Source: Cyanobacteria bacterium FACHB-63
GTDB taxonomy: Bacteria > Cyanobacteriota > Cyanobacteriia > Leptolyngbyales > Leptolyngbyaceae
Length of the DNA: 64,000 nt
Assembly (NCBI GenBank): GCA_014695255.1
Contig: JACJNX010000010.1
Location: forward strand, 62,001-126,000
Direction of reading: 5' to 3'
The translations under genes and the position numbers were made by a program. Positions 8,844-16,019 of the stretch are shown piece by piece. Position 1 is the first letter of the stretch; every line of letters begins with the position of its first letter. The notes beneath the pieces were generated by a model. That model worked only from the letters and a program-made list of their open reading frames with translations. It made no database searches and was not told the origin of the DNA.

Positions 8844-9872
8844 GTGACTGCTAATCCAGATCAGATTCAGCGCCTTCTTGACCAAGTTCAAGAGGTTCTC
8901 GCTCAGGCAAATCCCCGTTTACCTTGGGGAACAGCGGCGCAAATTGCCCGTCAGCGCCAAGTGCTAGAGCAAGTTCATGCCTATTTACAAGATGCTCTGT
9001 TTCAACTGAGTCAAGCTACGCCGGATCAAGCCGAAAACCAGGCTCAGGCTGCGGTGCAAACGGTGATCGAGGAGATGAACGCGCTGCGATCGACGCTCCT
9101 ACATCCGCTTCATGCTGAAGTGTCTGGATTAATGCAGCAACGCAATACCCTATTGCGTGAAATTCGCCAGCTTGAAGCGCATCAAGAATTCTTACAGTCA
9201 AGTCTCGCTGCATCCCAAACGACTAAAAACTTACCTGCGGAGATCCTTCCAACGGTTTCTGATCAGATGTTGAGTACGCTAGATGCTTCGCTGCATGTCG
9301 TATTTGAATCGCTACAAAAAGACATTCAGGCGTATCACAGTTCCCTAGCTCAAGGACTCGACAAGCTACATCGCTTGGGACAGGAAAGCGAAGTAATGTT
9401 CTCTGGGGTCGTCGATCGATTGACGACTCAGATAGGACAAACTGCGCTGGTGCAAAGTTCACCTGAGCAGAATCAAATCAAGCTCTCAATGCCCTATGCT
9501 GGCAGCGAATTACCGCCTGATCTACCTGTGAGAGTGCGGCGCGAATTGGCCACTAAGTCACGCAGCATCGATTCGATAGCGGTTCTGACAGAACTGATTG
9601 ATCAACTCAGTGAGTATCCTGTTACGGTTCAAGTCCTACCCCCTCGAAGTGGAGTTAGGAGCGGTCAGGAAGTCCTAACTGAGTTGAGATCGTTGTTTGA
9701 GGGGAATGCGCCCCAAGTCGAACCCGCGATCGAGCCAAATGGCTATCACAATCTCGATCGTGAAACGGCGTTCGAGCAATTGCGGACGATGCCTGCTTCA
9801 TCGGAAGCGCCTGCGATTTTTTCACTCGACGGCGTGGAAAATCTATTCGATGACGATGCTGATCATCATTAA
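8844..9872 (+). CDS. Coiled-coil protein of unknown function
   Basis: 342 residues, starting at GTG 8844 (MTANPDQIQRLLDQVQEVLAQ). Residues 1-215 are strongly helical and Gln/Leu/Glu-rich with heptad-like spacing, including EVSGLMQQRNTLLREIRQLEAHQEFLQSSL. A Pro-rich linker (SELPPDLPVRVRRELA) and a short C-terminal region ending in an acidic DDDADHH tail follow. No signal peptide or membrane helix is seen. It is probably a cyanobacterial structural or scaffold protein, but I cannot assign a function. A sugar-phosphate transferase follows in the same direction after 160 bases. Confidence 0.65.
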   Translation: MTANPDQIQRLLDQVQEVLAQANPRLPWGTAAQIARQRQVLEQVHAYLQDALFQLSQATPDQAENQAQAAVQTVIEEMNALRSTLLHPLHAEVSGLMQQRNTLLREIRQLEAHQEFLQSSLAASQTTKNLPAEILPTVSDQMLSTLDASLHVVFESLQKDIQAYHSSLAQGLDKLHRLGQESEVMFSGVVDRLTTQIGQTALVQSSPEQNQIKLSMPYAGSELPPDLPVRVRRELATKSRSIDSIAVLTELIDQLSEYPVTVQVLPPRSGVRSGQEVLTELRSLFEGNAPQVEPAIEPNGYHNLDRETAFEQLRTMPASSEAPAIFSLDGVENLFDDDADHH

Positions 9873-10032
9873 GCCGGAACGCAATCTGGATCAAAGCTAG
9901 GCTTCTCTATCAAAACTTTACAGAATTGCAGAGCATTCAAAGGTTAAGCAAATATCGCTAACCCCTTGAAAGGAGCACCTGTATTCCCTGTGTACACTAG
10001 CCATACCCACATCCGTGAAATAATCTAACCCT

Positions 10033-10779
10033 TTGGGCACCGTTTCATTGAAGCGTGGGTACACCGATCAATTGGCTACTCCTGTGATTACGTATACTCA
10101 TTCTCTGATTTGCTCCGCTACTTGTCGCTGTGCTCAAGATCCCACACCTTCAAGCGCAGAAGCCTGCTTTCCTCATATCTCTACAAGCAGTAGGATCAAG
10201 CGCACGATCGATGTCCTAGGTGCTTTAGTGGGATTACTGATTACGGGCTTCGTTTTGCTCCCGATCGCGATCGCTATTCAAGTTGATAATCCTGGTCGGA
10301 TCTTCTACAGCCAGATCCGATGCGGAGTCGGAGGTCGTCCGTTTCGCATCTGGAAGTTCCGCTCAATGGTAGCTAACGCCGATCACTTACAGCATCTGGT
10401 TCAAAACGAAGCAATCGGCAATATTTTCAAGAGCAAAGACGATCCAAGAATCACGCGGGTCGGTCGATTCCTACGTCGCACCAGTTTAGATGAGTTGCCG
10501 CAGTTCTGGAATGTGTTGCGCGGCGAAATGAGTTTAGTTGGAACTCGTCCGCCCACGTCGGATGAAGTCAAACGCTATGAATTACATCACTGGAAGCGCC
10601 TAGCCGTAAAACCGGGAATTACCGGAGAATGGCAGGTCAATGGTCGATCGGAGATCAAAGATTTTGAAGACGTTGTGGCGATGGATTTGGAGTATCAGCG
10701 GAAATGGTCGGTGATGTATGACCTGAAGCTGATTGTAAGAACGATTGCCGTCGTACTGAATAAACAGGGGGCTTGCTAA
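10033..10779 (+). CDS. Bacterial sugar transferase (undecaprenyl-phosphate hexose-1-phosphate transferase type)
   Basis: About 248 residues from a TTG at 10033; the exact start is uncertain, because the first 50 residues are Cys/Ser/Thr-rich and not typical. From about residue 57 the family pattern begins: SRIKRTIDVLGALVGLLITGFVLLPIAIAI (membrane anchor), FRIWKFRSMV, DDPRITRVGRFLRRTSLDELPQFWNVL, MSLVGTRPP and KPGITGEWQVNGRS. These are signatures of monotopic phosphoglycosyl transferases that load the first sugar phosphate on undecaprenyl phosphate for exopolysaccharide or O-antigen synthesis. No other polysaccharide genes are adjacent. All conserved motifs are present. Confidence 0.88.
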   Translation: MGTVSLKRGYTDQLATPVITYTHSLICSATCRCAQDPTPSSAEACFPHISTSSRIKRTIDVLGALVGLLITGFVLLPIAIAIQVDNPGRIFYSQIRCGVGGRPFRIWKFRSMVANADHLQHLVQNEAIGNIFKSKDDPRITRVGRFLRRTSLDELPQFWNVLRGEMSLVGTRPPTSDEVKRYELHHWKRLAVKPGITGEWQVNGRSEIKDFEDVVAMDLEYQRKWSVMYDLKLIVRTIAVVLNKQGAC

Positions 10780-10880
10780 AGGCTGTACAAGTCGATATTT
10801 TCTCGATCGATCATTGGGAAGTCCTTTTGGGATTGTCCCAATTTTTCTATGCTGGAGATAGTTCTAATTGGTGCGACTTG

Positions 10881-11399
10881 ATGAATTTACCGACCTGGAT
10901 TACCGTCTCTCGGCTGCTTGGAGTGCCGATTTTGCTTTATGGCTTGCAGTTCCCCACGGCTGAGACACGCTGGATTATGGTTAGTGTTTTTCTTGTTGCC
11001 GCAGGCACAGATTGGCTGGATGGCTATTTGGCGCGAAAGCTCAACCAGATTACAGATCTCGGCAAATTCCTTGATCCACTGGTCGATAAATTGCTGGTTT
11101 TAGCGCCATTGATTTCGCTTGTGGAACTCCAGCAAATTCCAGCGTGGGGTGTATTTATGATTCTGGCGCGGGAATTGACGATCTCAGGCTGGCGCGTTGA
11201 CCCGAATCTGCAAAAATCCGTACAGGGCGCAAATTTTTGGGGCAAGCTTAAGACCGTGAGCCAAATTGCAGCGATCGCGCTCCTAATCGCACCTCTGTCT
11301 CAATCCTGGCACCCTGCAACTCTGAGTTTGTTTTGGATTTCAGTTGCCTTAACTTGGATCTCAGGACTGATTTATCTATTTCCTCAAAAAACCGTCTAG
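10881..11399 (+). CDS. pgsA: CDP-alcohol phosphatidyltransferase, PgsA-like
   Basis: 172 residues from ATG 10881 (MNLPTWITVSRLLGVPILL). The frame is open 36 codons further up, but that extension is not family-like. The diagnostic motif D-x2-DG-x2-AR-x8-G-x3-D-x3-D is complete in DWLDGYLAR followed by KLNQITDLGKFLDPLVDKLLV. Four to six hydrophobic helices follow. It is probably CDP-diacylglycerol:glycerol-3-phosphate phosphatidyltransferase, which starts synthesis of the thylakoid lipid phosphatidylglycerol; another CDP-alcohol transferase cannot be excluded. It converges on plsY, another phospholipid gene, and the two stops overlap in CTAG (11396-11399). Confidence 0.85.
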   Translation: MNLPTWITVSRLLGVPILLYGLQFPTAETRWIMVSVFLVAAGTDWLDGYLARKLNQITDLGKFLDPLVDKLLVLAPLISLVELQQIPAWGVFMILARELTISGWRVDPNLQKSVQGANFWGKLKTVSQIAAIALLIAPLSQSWHPATLSLFWISVALTWISGLIYLFPQKTV

Positions 11400-12079
11400 C
11401 TAGGCGTTCCTTCCGATTCCTCAATCTTTTGTCCTAATTTTGGCTCTGTCCCTGCGATTAATCGTTGAATATTTGATTGGTGCCGCCAAATCACATAGGC
11501 TCCGCCTGCGATCGCGAACAGCACATACGGCAACGGTTGAGCAAATAGCAGCATAAAAGCAATGACCGAAACCGCTCCGGAGATTGAGCTAATCGAAACA
11601 ATTCGCGTCACTGCTAAACTCAGCGCAAACACACCCAGCGTTGCCAATCCCACCATCCAATTCATCGCCAGCAGAATTCCTAAACTGGTGGCGACTGATT
11701 TTCCACCCGTGAATCCGAGCCAAATCGATTTACTGTGTCCGAGCAGTGCTGCCAGTCCTGCCAGCGTCACCATCACAGGCTGCCAAAGGCTGAAATCTAG
11801 TCCCACAATCTTTGAGAAATATAGCCAACCGGGAAGATGCGTAAAGGCATAATTCACCGCCGCGATCGCCAATGCACCCTTGCCAATATCAATTAGGAGA
11901 ACGATGATCGCGGGAATTTTGCCGAGCGTGCGTAACACATTCGTTGCTCCCGTCGAGCCTGAGCCGACTTCTCGAATATCGATGCCCTTCAGCCGACCTG
12001 CCAAATACCCGGTGGGGATTGAACCGAGCAGGTAAGCAACGACCAGAAGCAGTGCGTTATTAATAAACCAAGGCAGCAT
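11396..12079 (-). CDS. plsY: Glycerol-3-phosphate acyltransferase PlsY
   Basis: 227 residues with several transmembrane helices. Family motifs are YLLGSIPTGYLAGRLKGIDIREVGSGSTGATNVLRTLGK (motif 1 with Ser-Gly-Ser/Gly-Ala-Thr-Asn-Val), a central LLGHSKSIWLGFTGGKSVATSLG (motif 2, His and Lys conserved) and a late IWRHQSNIQRLIAGTEPKLG. PlsY transfers acyl groups from acyl-phosphate to glycerol 3-phosphate, the first step of phosphatidic acid synthesis, in the inner membrane. It is the last gene of a leftward unit with DUF3119 and DUF3086 genes, separated from the latter by one base. Confidence 0.93.
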   Translation of the reverse strand: MLPWFINNALLLVVAYLLGSIPTGYLAGRLKGIDIREVGSGSTGATNVLRTLGKIPAIIVLLIDIGKGALAIAAVNYAFTHLPGWLYFSKIVGLDFSLWQPVMVTLAGLAALLGHSKSIWLGFTGGKSVATSLGILLAMNWMVGLATLGVFALSLAVTRIVSISSISGAVSVIAFMLLFAQPLPYVLFAIAGGAYVIWRHQSNIQRLIAGTEPKLGQKIEESEGTPS

Positions 12080-12080
12080 A

Positions 12081-13145
12081 TTAGTAATACGATTGTTGCT
12101 GAATCATTTGTTGGGGACTGGGCGCAAACGCAAGCAGCAGAGGAAATTGGAGCAAAGCAAGGCTGATACTTTCTTCGCTTTCATCTACCACAATCAGCGG
12201 CAGTAATCCATCTTTGTCGCAGCGCTCTGCTCTCAGCGCTAACTGCTCTGGAGCTTCAAATAATGCAATTCCACGATCGCTGCCAAAGTCACTGCGTGTA
12301 ACACCCAAGCAGTCCTGCAATCCTCGCCGCCATTCTCCTAAGCGCTCCGGGGAATTTGCCAGAATCAGCACTCTTAGGCGATCGCGATAAAGATTGTATA
12401 GAATCGAAGTCGTTGCTGAGGCGATCAAAATATTCTGCAATCGCGACCCCATTGTCCGCACTGCACCGCGTCCGCCTTGTTTGAAAAACCAATTAGAAAC
12501 GCGCTCTGCATGAACTGGCTCAAAGGTGCGACGCAGCTTCCAAACAGGACCGTAGTAATCGGGCTGATTGCGGAACTGATCGAGAATGCTGCGGATTTTC
12601 CGGGCTTCTTCTTCAAACGTCGATTCCCCAAAATTGGGGCTTGGAGTTGCTTGGGGTTTCGTTGGTTCTGGAGTGGCAACAGGCGGCGCTTCGGCTTGAA
12701 AGGTAGGTAACTCTAATTGCTCTGCGGCGATCGCGAGATCTTGAAGACTGCCAACTAAATAATCTTTGAAGCTTTGAACGCGAATCGCGATCTCTTGAGA
12801 CGCGCCTGCGAAATTGGATTTCATCTCATTGCGAATGCGTTCTTGCCGACGTTCTAGCTGCTCGATCGACAGTTGCAGCGTTTGTCGGCGTTGCTCCAAT
12901 TCCGATAAGTTCTGCTGAACGACTCGCCCTAACGCATTTTGCATCTCCGACACTTGCGCTTGCAAATCATCACGAGTTGCAGCCAAATCTTCGATTTCTC
13001 GCTGGAGGGCTTGTTCTTGCTGAGTGAGATCAGCAAGTCGCTGTTCAGTAGACTGCTGAACATTTGGCAACTTTAGCTCTGGTAATACTGCACTTGTTTC
13101 ATTTGGTGCAGTTTCATCGGAAATGGGCAACTCATCAGAATTCAT
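12081..13145 (-). CDS. DUF3086 domain protein with N-terminal coiled coil
   Basis: 354 residues from ATG 13145 (a GTG three codons up is also possible). Residues 30-130 form a coiled coil (LADLTQQEQALQREIEDLAA onward). A Pro/Ala-rich linker follows. The C-terminal 190 residues match the cyanobacterial DUF3086 pattern: RKIRSILDQFRNQPDYYGPVWKLRRTFEPVHAERVSNWFFKQGGRGAVRTMGSRLQN, then ILYNLYRDRLRVLILANSPERLGEWRRGLQD and LPLIVVDESEESISLALLQFPLLLAF. Function unknown. It sits one base upstream of plsY, which suggests co-transcription and perhaps a role linked to membrane lipids; that link is inferred from context only. Confidence 0.82.
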   Translation of the reverse strand: MNSDELPISDETAPNETSAVLPELKLPNVQQSTEQRLADLTQQEQALQREIEDLAATRDDLQAQVSEMQNALGRVVQQNLSELEQRRQTLQLSIEQLERRQERIRNEMKSNFAGASQEIAIRVQSFKDYLVGSLQDLAIAAEQLELPTFQAEAPPVATPEPTKPQATPSPNFGESTFEEEARKIRSILDQFRNQPDYYGPVWKLRRTFEPVHAERVSNWFFKQGGRGAVRTMGSRLQNILIASATTSILYNLYRDRLRVLILANSPERLGEWRRGLQDCLGVTRSDFGSDRGIALFEAPEQLALRAERCDKDGLLPLIVVDESEESISLALLQFPLLLAFAPSPQQMIQQQSYY

Positions 13146-13175
13146 ACGCAACACTCAAATCATTACGCCGCAGCA

Positions 13176-13562
13176 CTAGACCTTGGGGAAACGCTGCTCA
13201 AGGCACATTCGTAACATTTTAGGATCAAAGATGATCGGGAGAAAGTGAATACTTTTCACCTCTCTAAAGTAGAAGAGAATGGGCACAGGCGACCAAAAGA
13301 TTTCCCAGTTCTGCCAGTCGCGATAGGGGAATTGCCGAATGAGCGTTTCACCGCGATAAATGTCTAAGTCAGTCGGCGTAAAGCGTAGGCGCAAAGTCAC
13401 GCTCTGAATCAGCAGGAATGCCCCAAATAGCGCAATCGCGCCTGCAATCCAGACTTGCACCCATAGGAGTGGAATCGCCGCCGCAATCAGAACGATCGGA
13501 ATTGCATAGCTTGGAGCGAGTTCAACGGTTTGCTCAGATCCAATCAAGTTGGCATCGGTCAT
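13176..13562 (-). CDS. DUF3119 family membrane protein
   Basis: 128 residues. Two adjacent hydrophobic helices (about residues 17-35 and 37-55) precede a small soluble beta-rich domain: LRLRFTPTDLDIYRGETLIRQFPYRDWQNWEIFWSPVPILFYFREVKSIHFLPIIFDPKML. The layout fits the cyanobacterial DUF3119 family, which is similar to bacterial PH-like membrane domains. It is the first gene of the leftward unit DUF3119-DUF3086-plsY, with a 30-base gap before DUF3086. Role unknown. Confidence 0.8.
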   Translation of the reverse strand: MTDANLIGSEQTVELAPSYAIPIVLIAAAIPLLWVQVWIAGAIALFGAFLLIQSVTLRLRFTPTDLDIYRGETLIRQFPYRDWQNWEIFWSPVPILFYFREVKSIHFLPIIFDPKMLRMCLEQRFPKV

Positions 13563-13666
13563 GGCGAATTCCTCGCACGTTAGGACAGTTCTTATTTTAG
13601 ATCGCTGCGATTCTTCAGGTGGTCGCGGTACGATCGCTCTATCATCTCAATTCAAGGGGTATTCGT

Positions 13667-13888
13667 ATGTTTTTGACTGAACTTTCACCACTTGTGCAAG
13701 AACTGACTCAGCAACCCGCTGCTTTTTTGGGGGGGTTATTTTCTGGACTATTGCGCCTGAGCCTCAATGAAGAGCCTGTGAGAACCTGGCTGACTCAGCA
13801 CACAGGAAGCACAGCCTACGCCACAGGCCAGACCATAAATCCGCATAACGGTAACGGTAACGCACCGAAATCTATCTCGATCGACTGA
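13667..13888 (+). CDS. Small conserved protein, unknown function
   Basis: 73 residues from ATG 13667 (MFLTELSPLVQELTQQPAAFLGGLFSGLLRLSLNEEPVRTWLTQH). The frame is open 16 codons further up, but this Met gives the plausible start. The N-terminal 50 residues are one amphipathic to hydrophobic helix plus a short second helix; the tail is Asn/Gly-rich (HNGNGNAPKS). I think it belongs to a small cyanobacterial family but cannot name it. A strong terminator follows 40 bases after the stop, supporting a real transcript. Confidence 0.6.
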   Translation: MFLTELSPLVQELTQQPAAFLGGLFSGLLRLSLNEEPVRTWLTQHTGSTAYATGQTINPHNGNGNAPKSISID

Positions 13889-13927
13889 GTTTCGCCATCC
13901 GGTTCAACGCTGTAATTCAGGAATAAT

Positions 13928-13966
13928 AAAGGAGCAGTTCTGCTTTGAGCTGCTCCTTTGTTTTAA
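13928..13966 (+). terminator. Strong intrinsic terminator
   Basis: A perfect 10-bp stem AAAGGAGCAG/CTGCTCCTTT (13928-13937 with 13950-13959) with a 12-base loop is followed by GTTTTAA. It ends the small gene at 13667. Confidence 0.85.
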
Positions 13967-14253
13967 CCGTTCGTAAGATAAGTTACAGCGATTGAAAAAC
14001 GATCAAGCTTGTTAACGATAATCCATTAGAACTATTAAGACTTTTAGACAGTTTTTCAAGGTTTCATTAAATACCAAAAAAGGAGGAAACAAAGTCTACA
14101 AAATGACAGAGAAGAATTCAGGAATGGTTTAAACCTTTCATGTAGGATTGATTTGTAAGGGACGTGTAATCTGTAGTTGCAACACAGATTTACTGCCAGT
14201 TTTTCTACTCTCTCTAATAAACGTTTTCATCCAACAATAGTCGGAGTTCTTGT
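13967..14253. other. AT-rich intergenic region
   Basis: 287 bases upstream of a secreted protein gene. It contains an isolated AAGGAGG at about 14080 followed only by an 8-codon reading frame. I see no supported gene; it is probably promoter and leader. Confidence 0.4.
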
Positions 14254-14886
14254 ATGGAAGTCTCGAAATTATTTTCACTTCAAGCATTTTTCTACTCAGG
14301 AATGCTAAGTCTTACGATCGTAGGCACTGCCCATGCCACGCCGTCGGCATCTCTGCAGAAAGGACAGATGTCCGCTGCTGGACAATCCGCTAACAGCGCT
14401 GCAAAAACATACCAAAGCCAACTGGGATTTCGGTTTGCCTTTAAAGATCCATATGTTGTAGATAAGACTCAGGAAGGCAAAGGAACGATCGTGCTGCGGA
14501 ATCGTTCCTTAACCACTCAAGCTGTTGGCAGCGATCAACCTGCCCCTGTCAATAGTAATGTGCAATCTCAATCTTCTCCGGGAGATAAGATTACGATTTC
14601 AAGGTTTGACAATCCGCAGCGGCTTTCTGCACGTCAATGGGCAGAACAAAACAAAACAGTATCGCTTTTTGACCAGCAACAAAGCGATTATCGAAGCTAC
14701 AATTTTGCGGGCGAACCTGCCGTTTCTTACTCTTGGTGTACAACTAATACTTGTGGAGATAGTATTATTGTTCCAAGTCGCGATGGGCGTAAAATCTTTG
14801 TCTTAAGTGCGTTCTATGAATACCCAGGGAATGCAGTCCGTTGGGACTTTAAACGAATGGCTGGAAGATTTCAGCTAACCCAATAG
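14254..14886 (+). CDS. Secreted protein of unknown function
   Basis: 210 residues with an N-terminal signal peptide (hydrophobic LFSLQAFFYSGMLSLTIVG, likely cleavage after AHA, about residue 28). The mature part is Gln/Ser-rich, followed by a compact region with two closely spaced cysteines (YSWCTTNTCGDSIIVPSRDGRKIFVLSAFYEYPGNAVRWDFKRM) that could form a disulfide in the periplasm. No family is recognised. It is a single gene closed by a strong hairpin 27 bases after the stop. Confidence 0.65.
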   Translation: MEVSKLFSLQAFFYSGMLSLTIVGTAHATPSASLQKGQMSAAGQSANSAAKTYQSQLGFRFAFKDPYVVDKTQEGKGTIVLRNRSLTTQAVGSDQPAPVNSNVQSQSSPGDKITISRFDNPQRLSARQWAEQNKTVSLFDQQQSDYRSYNFAGEPAVSYSWCTTNTCGDSIIVPSRDGRKIFVLSAFYEYPGNAVRWDFKRMAGRFQLTQ

Positions 14887-14912
14887 TTTCCTTACAGCAG
14901 TCTTTCCGGAAC

Positions 14913-14949
14913 AGCCTGAAACGCGATCGTGTTTCAGGCTGTCTTGTTG
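14913..14949 (+). terminator. Intrinsic terminator
   Basis: A perfect 10-bp stem AGCCTGAAAC/GTTTCAGGCT (14913-14922 with 14931-14940) with loop GCGATCGT is followed by GTCTTGTTG. The loop is a HIP1-type sequence. Confidence 0.75.
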
Positions 14950-15061
14950 AATGGAGTTAGGGAACTTCGGCGAAAAATTTAAGTCACTACAAGAGAACGC
15001 CGCTAAAAGGGTTCGCTGTAGCTTTTGCAACACTATATACATACGATCGAGGTTGATTACC

Positions 15062-15832
15062 ATGTCGCGAGTTGACTTGGCAGAAATTCGGAATTTAGTC
15101 GTTCGAGGAACGTTATTGTCGCTAGGGGCAGTGATGGTAGCGGGGAGTGCGGTGGTGGCACAAACTACCCCACCCCAAGGAGATGTGGTAATTGATACGG
15201 TGCCCGATCGCGGTGGAGCAACCCCTCAACCGGGTGGGACAACGATTCCCTCTCCGACTGCGGCGGGAACTCGGTTTGCCTGCCAAGCGAACAACGGGCA
15301 AAACACAGTGATGTATTTTCCGGAGAGTCAACCGAGCCGAGCCTATCCCTGGGCAGTGCCGAGTACATTGGGTGGGGGCTGGAGTTCCGATCGTCGCTGT
15401 AATGAAATCGCACGCCGTTTAGAGTCGTATCGACCGGATGGCTTGGTGGAGATGAAGACTGGATTCGAGAATGGCTACAACACGATTTGCGTTACGACTG
15501 ATCGCGTTCCGTCTTGTCGGATTGTATTGACGGTTCCACCCGGACAAGACCCGGCAACAACTCGTGATCGGGTGTTCCAAAATCTCTCGGTCGCAGATAG
15601 CGGTCAGCAAACTCAGGGTGTTCTCACTTATGGAGGGGGTCGCTCTAATATTCTCAATCAGCTTGGTCAGATTATTGGAATCCGTCGATCGACCGCTACA
15701 ACGAACGGAAATATCAACCTGAAGCCGTTCTTGTCGCCTAGAGATGGTGGAACGGGTGAGCGATTGGTCGGAGGTGTCCAGGTGCGATCAACTCGTCCAA
15801 GACAAGCTTTACCTCAGATTTTCCGCCGGTAG
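15062..15832 (+). CDS. COP23-domain exported protein
   Basis: 256 residues from ATG 15062. The frame is open 37 codons further up, but this Met precedes a clean signal peptide (LVVRGTLLSLGAVMVAGSAVVAQ). The mature region matches the circadian-oscillating-polypeptide COP23 family: TRFACQANNGQNTVMYFP, a four-cysteine core (FAC, RRCNEIARRLESY, NTICVTTDRVPSCRIVLTVPP) and a C-terminal LNQLGQIIG segment. COP23 proteins are membrane-associated or periplasmic and were first seen as a clock-controlled polypeptide; the molecular role is unknown. The 187-base gap before the convergent kinase gene shows nothing clear. Confidence 0.82.
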   Translation: MSRVDLAEIRNLVVRGTLLSLGAVMVAGSAVVAQTTPPQGDVVIDTVPDRGGATPQPGGTTIPSPTAAGTRFACQANNGQNTVMYFPESQPSRAYPWAVPSTLGGGWSSDRRCNEIARRLESYRPDGLVEMKTGFENGYNTICVTTDRVPSCRIVLTVPPGQDPATTRDRVFQNLSVADSGQQTQGVLTYGGGRSNILNQLGQIIGIRRSTATTNGNINLKPFLSPRDGGTGERLVGGVQVRSTRPRQALPQIFRR

Positions 15833-16019
15833 TAGGAGTGGAAGGTGCGGTGGTTAGCTGTAGGGATTGATCAACCTTGGCGAAGCCCCGCTTTTTGCAA
15901 AAACGCCTGCTCAGGTGAATAGGATTCCACAACATCAAAACTCGACTAGCAAAGCAGAAGATTTGACAGAGCGCGATCGCCTGTGGATTAGAGCGCTTAA
16001 GGATGATTGCATCATACAA

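Noticed and set aside
14075-14130. AAGGAGG followed by a short frame
   Set aside because: Only 8 codons and a spacing too long for a ribosome site; not called.
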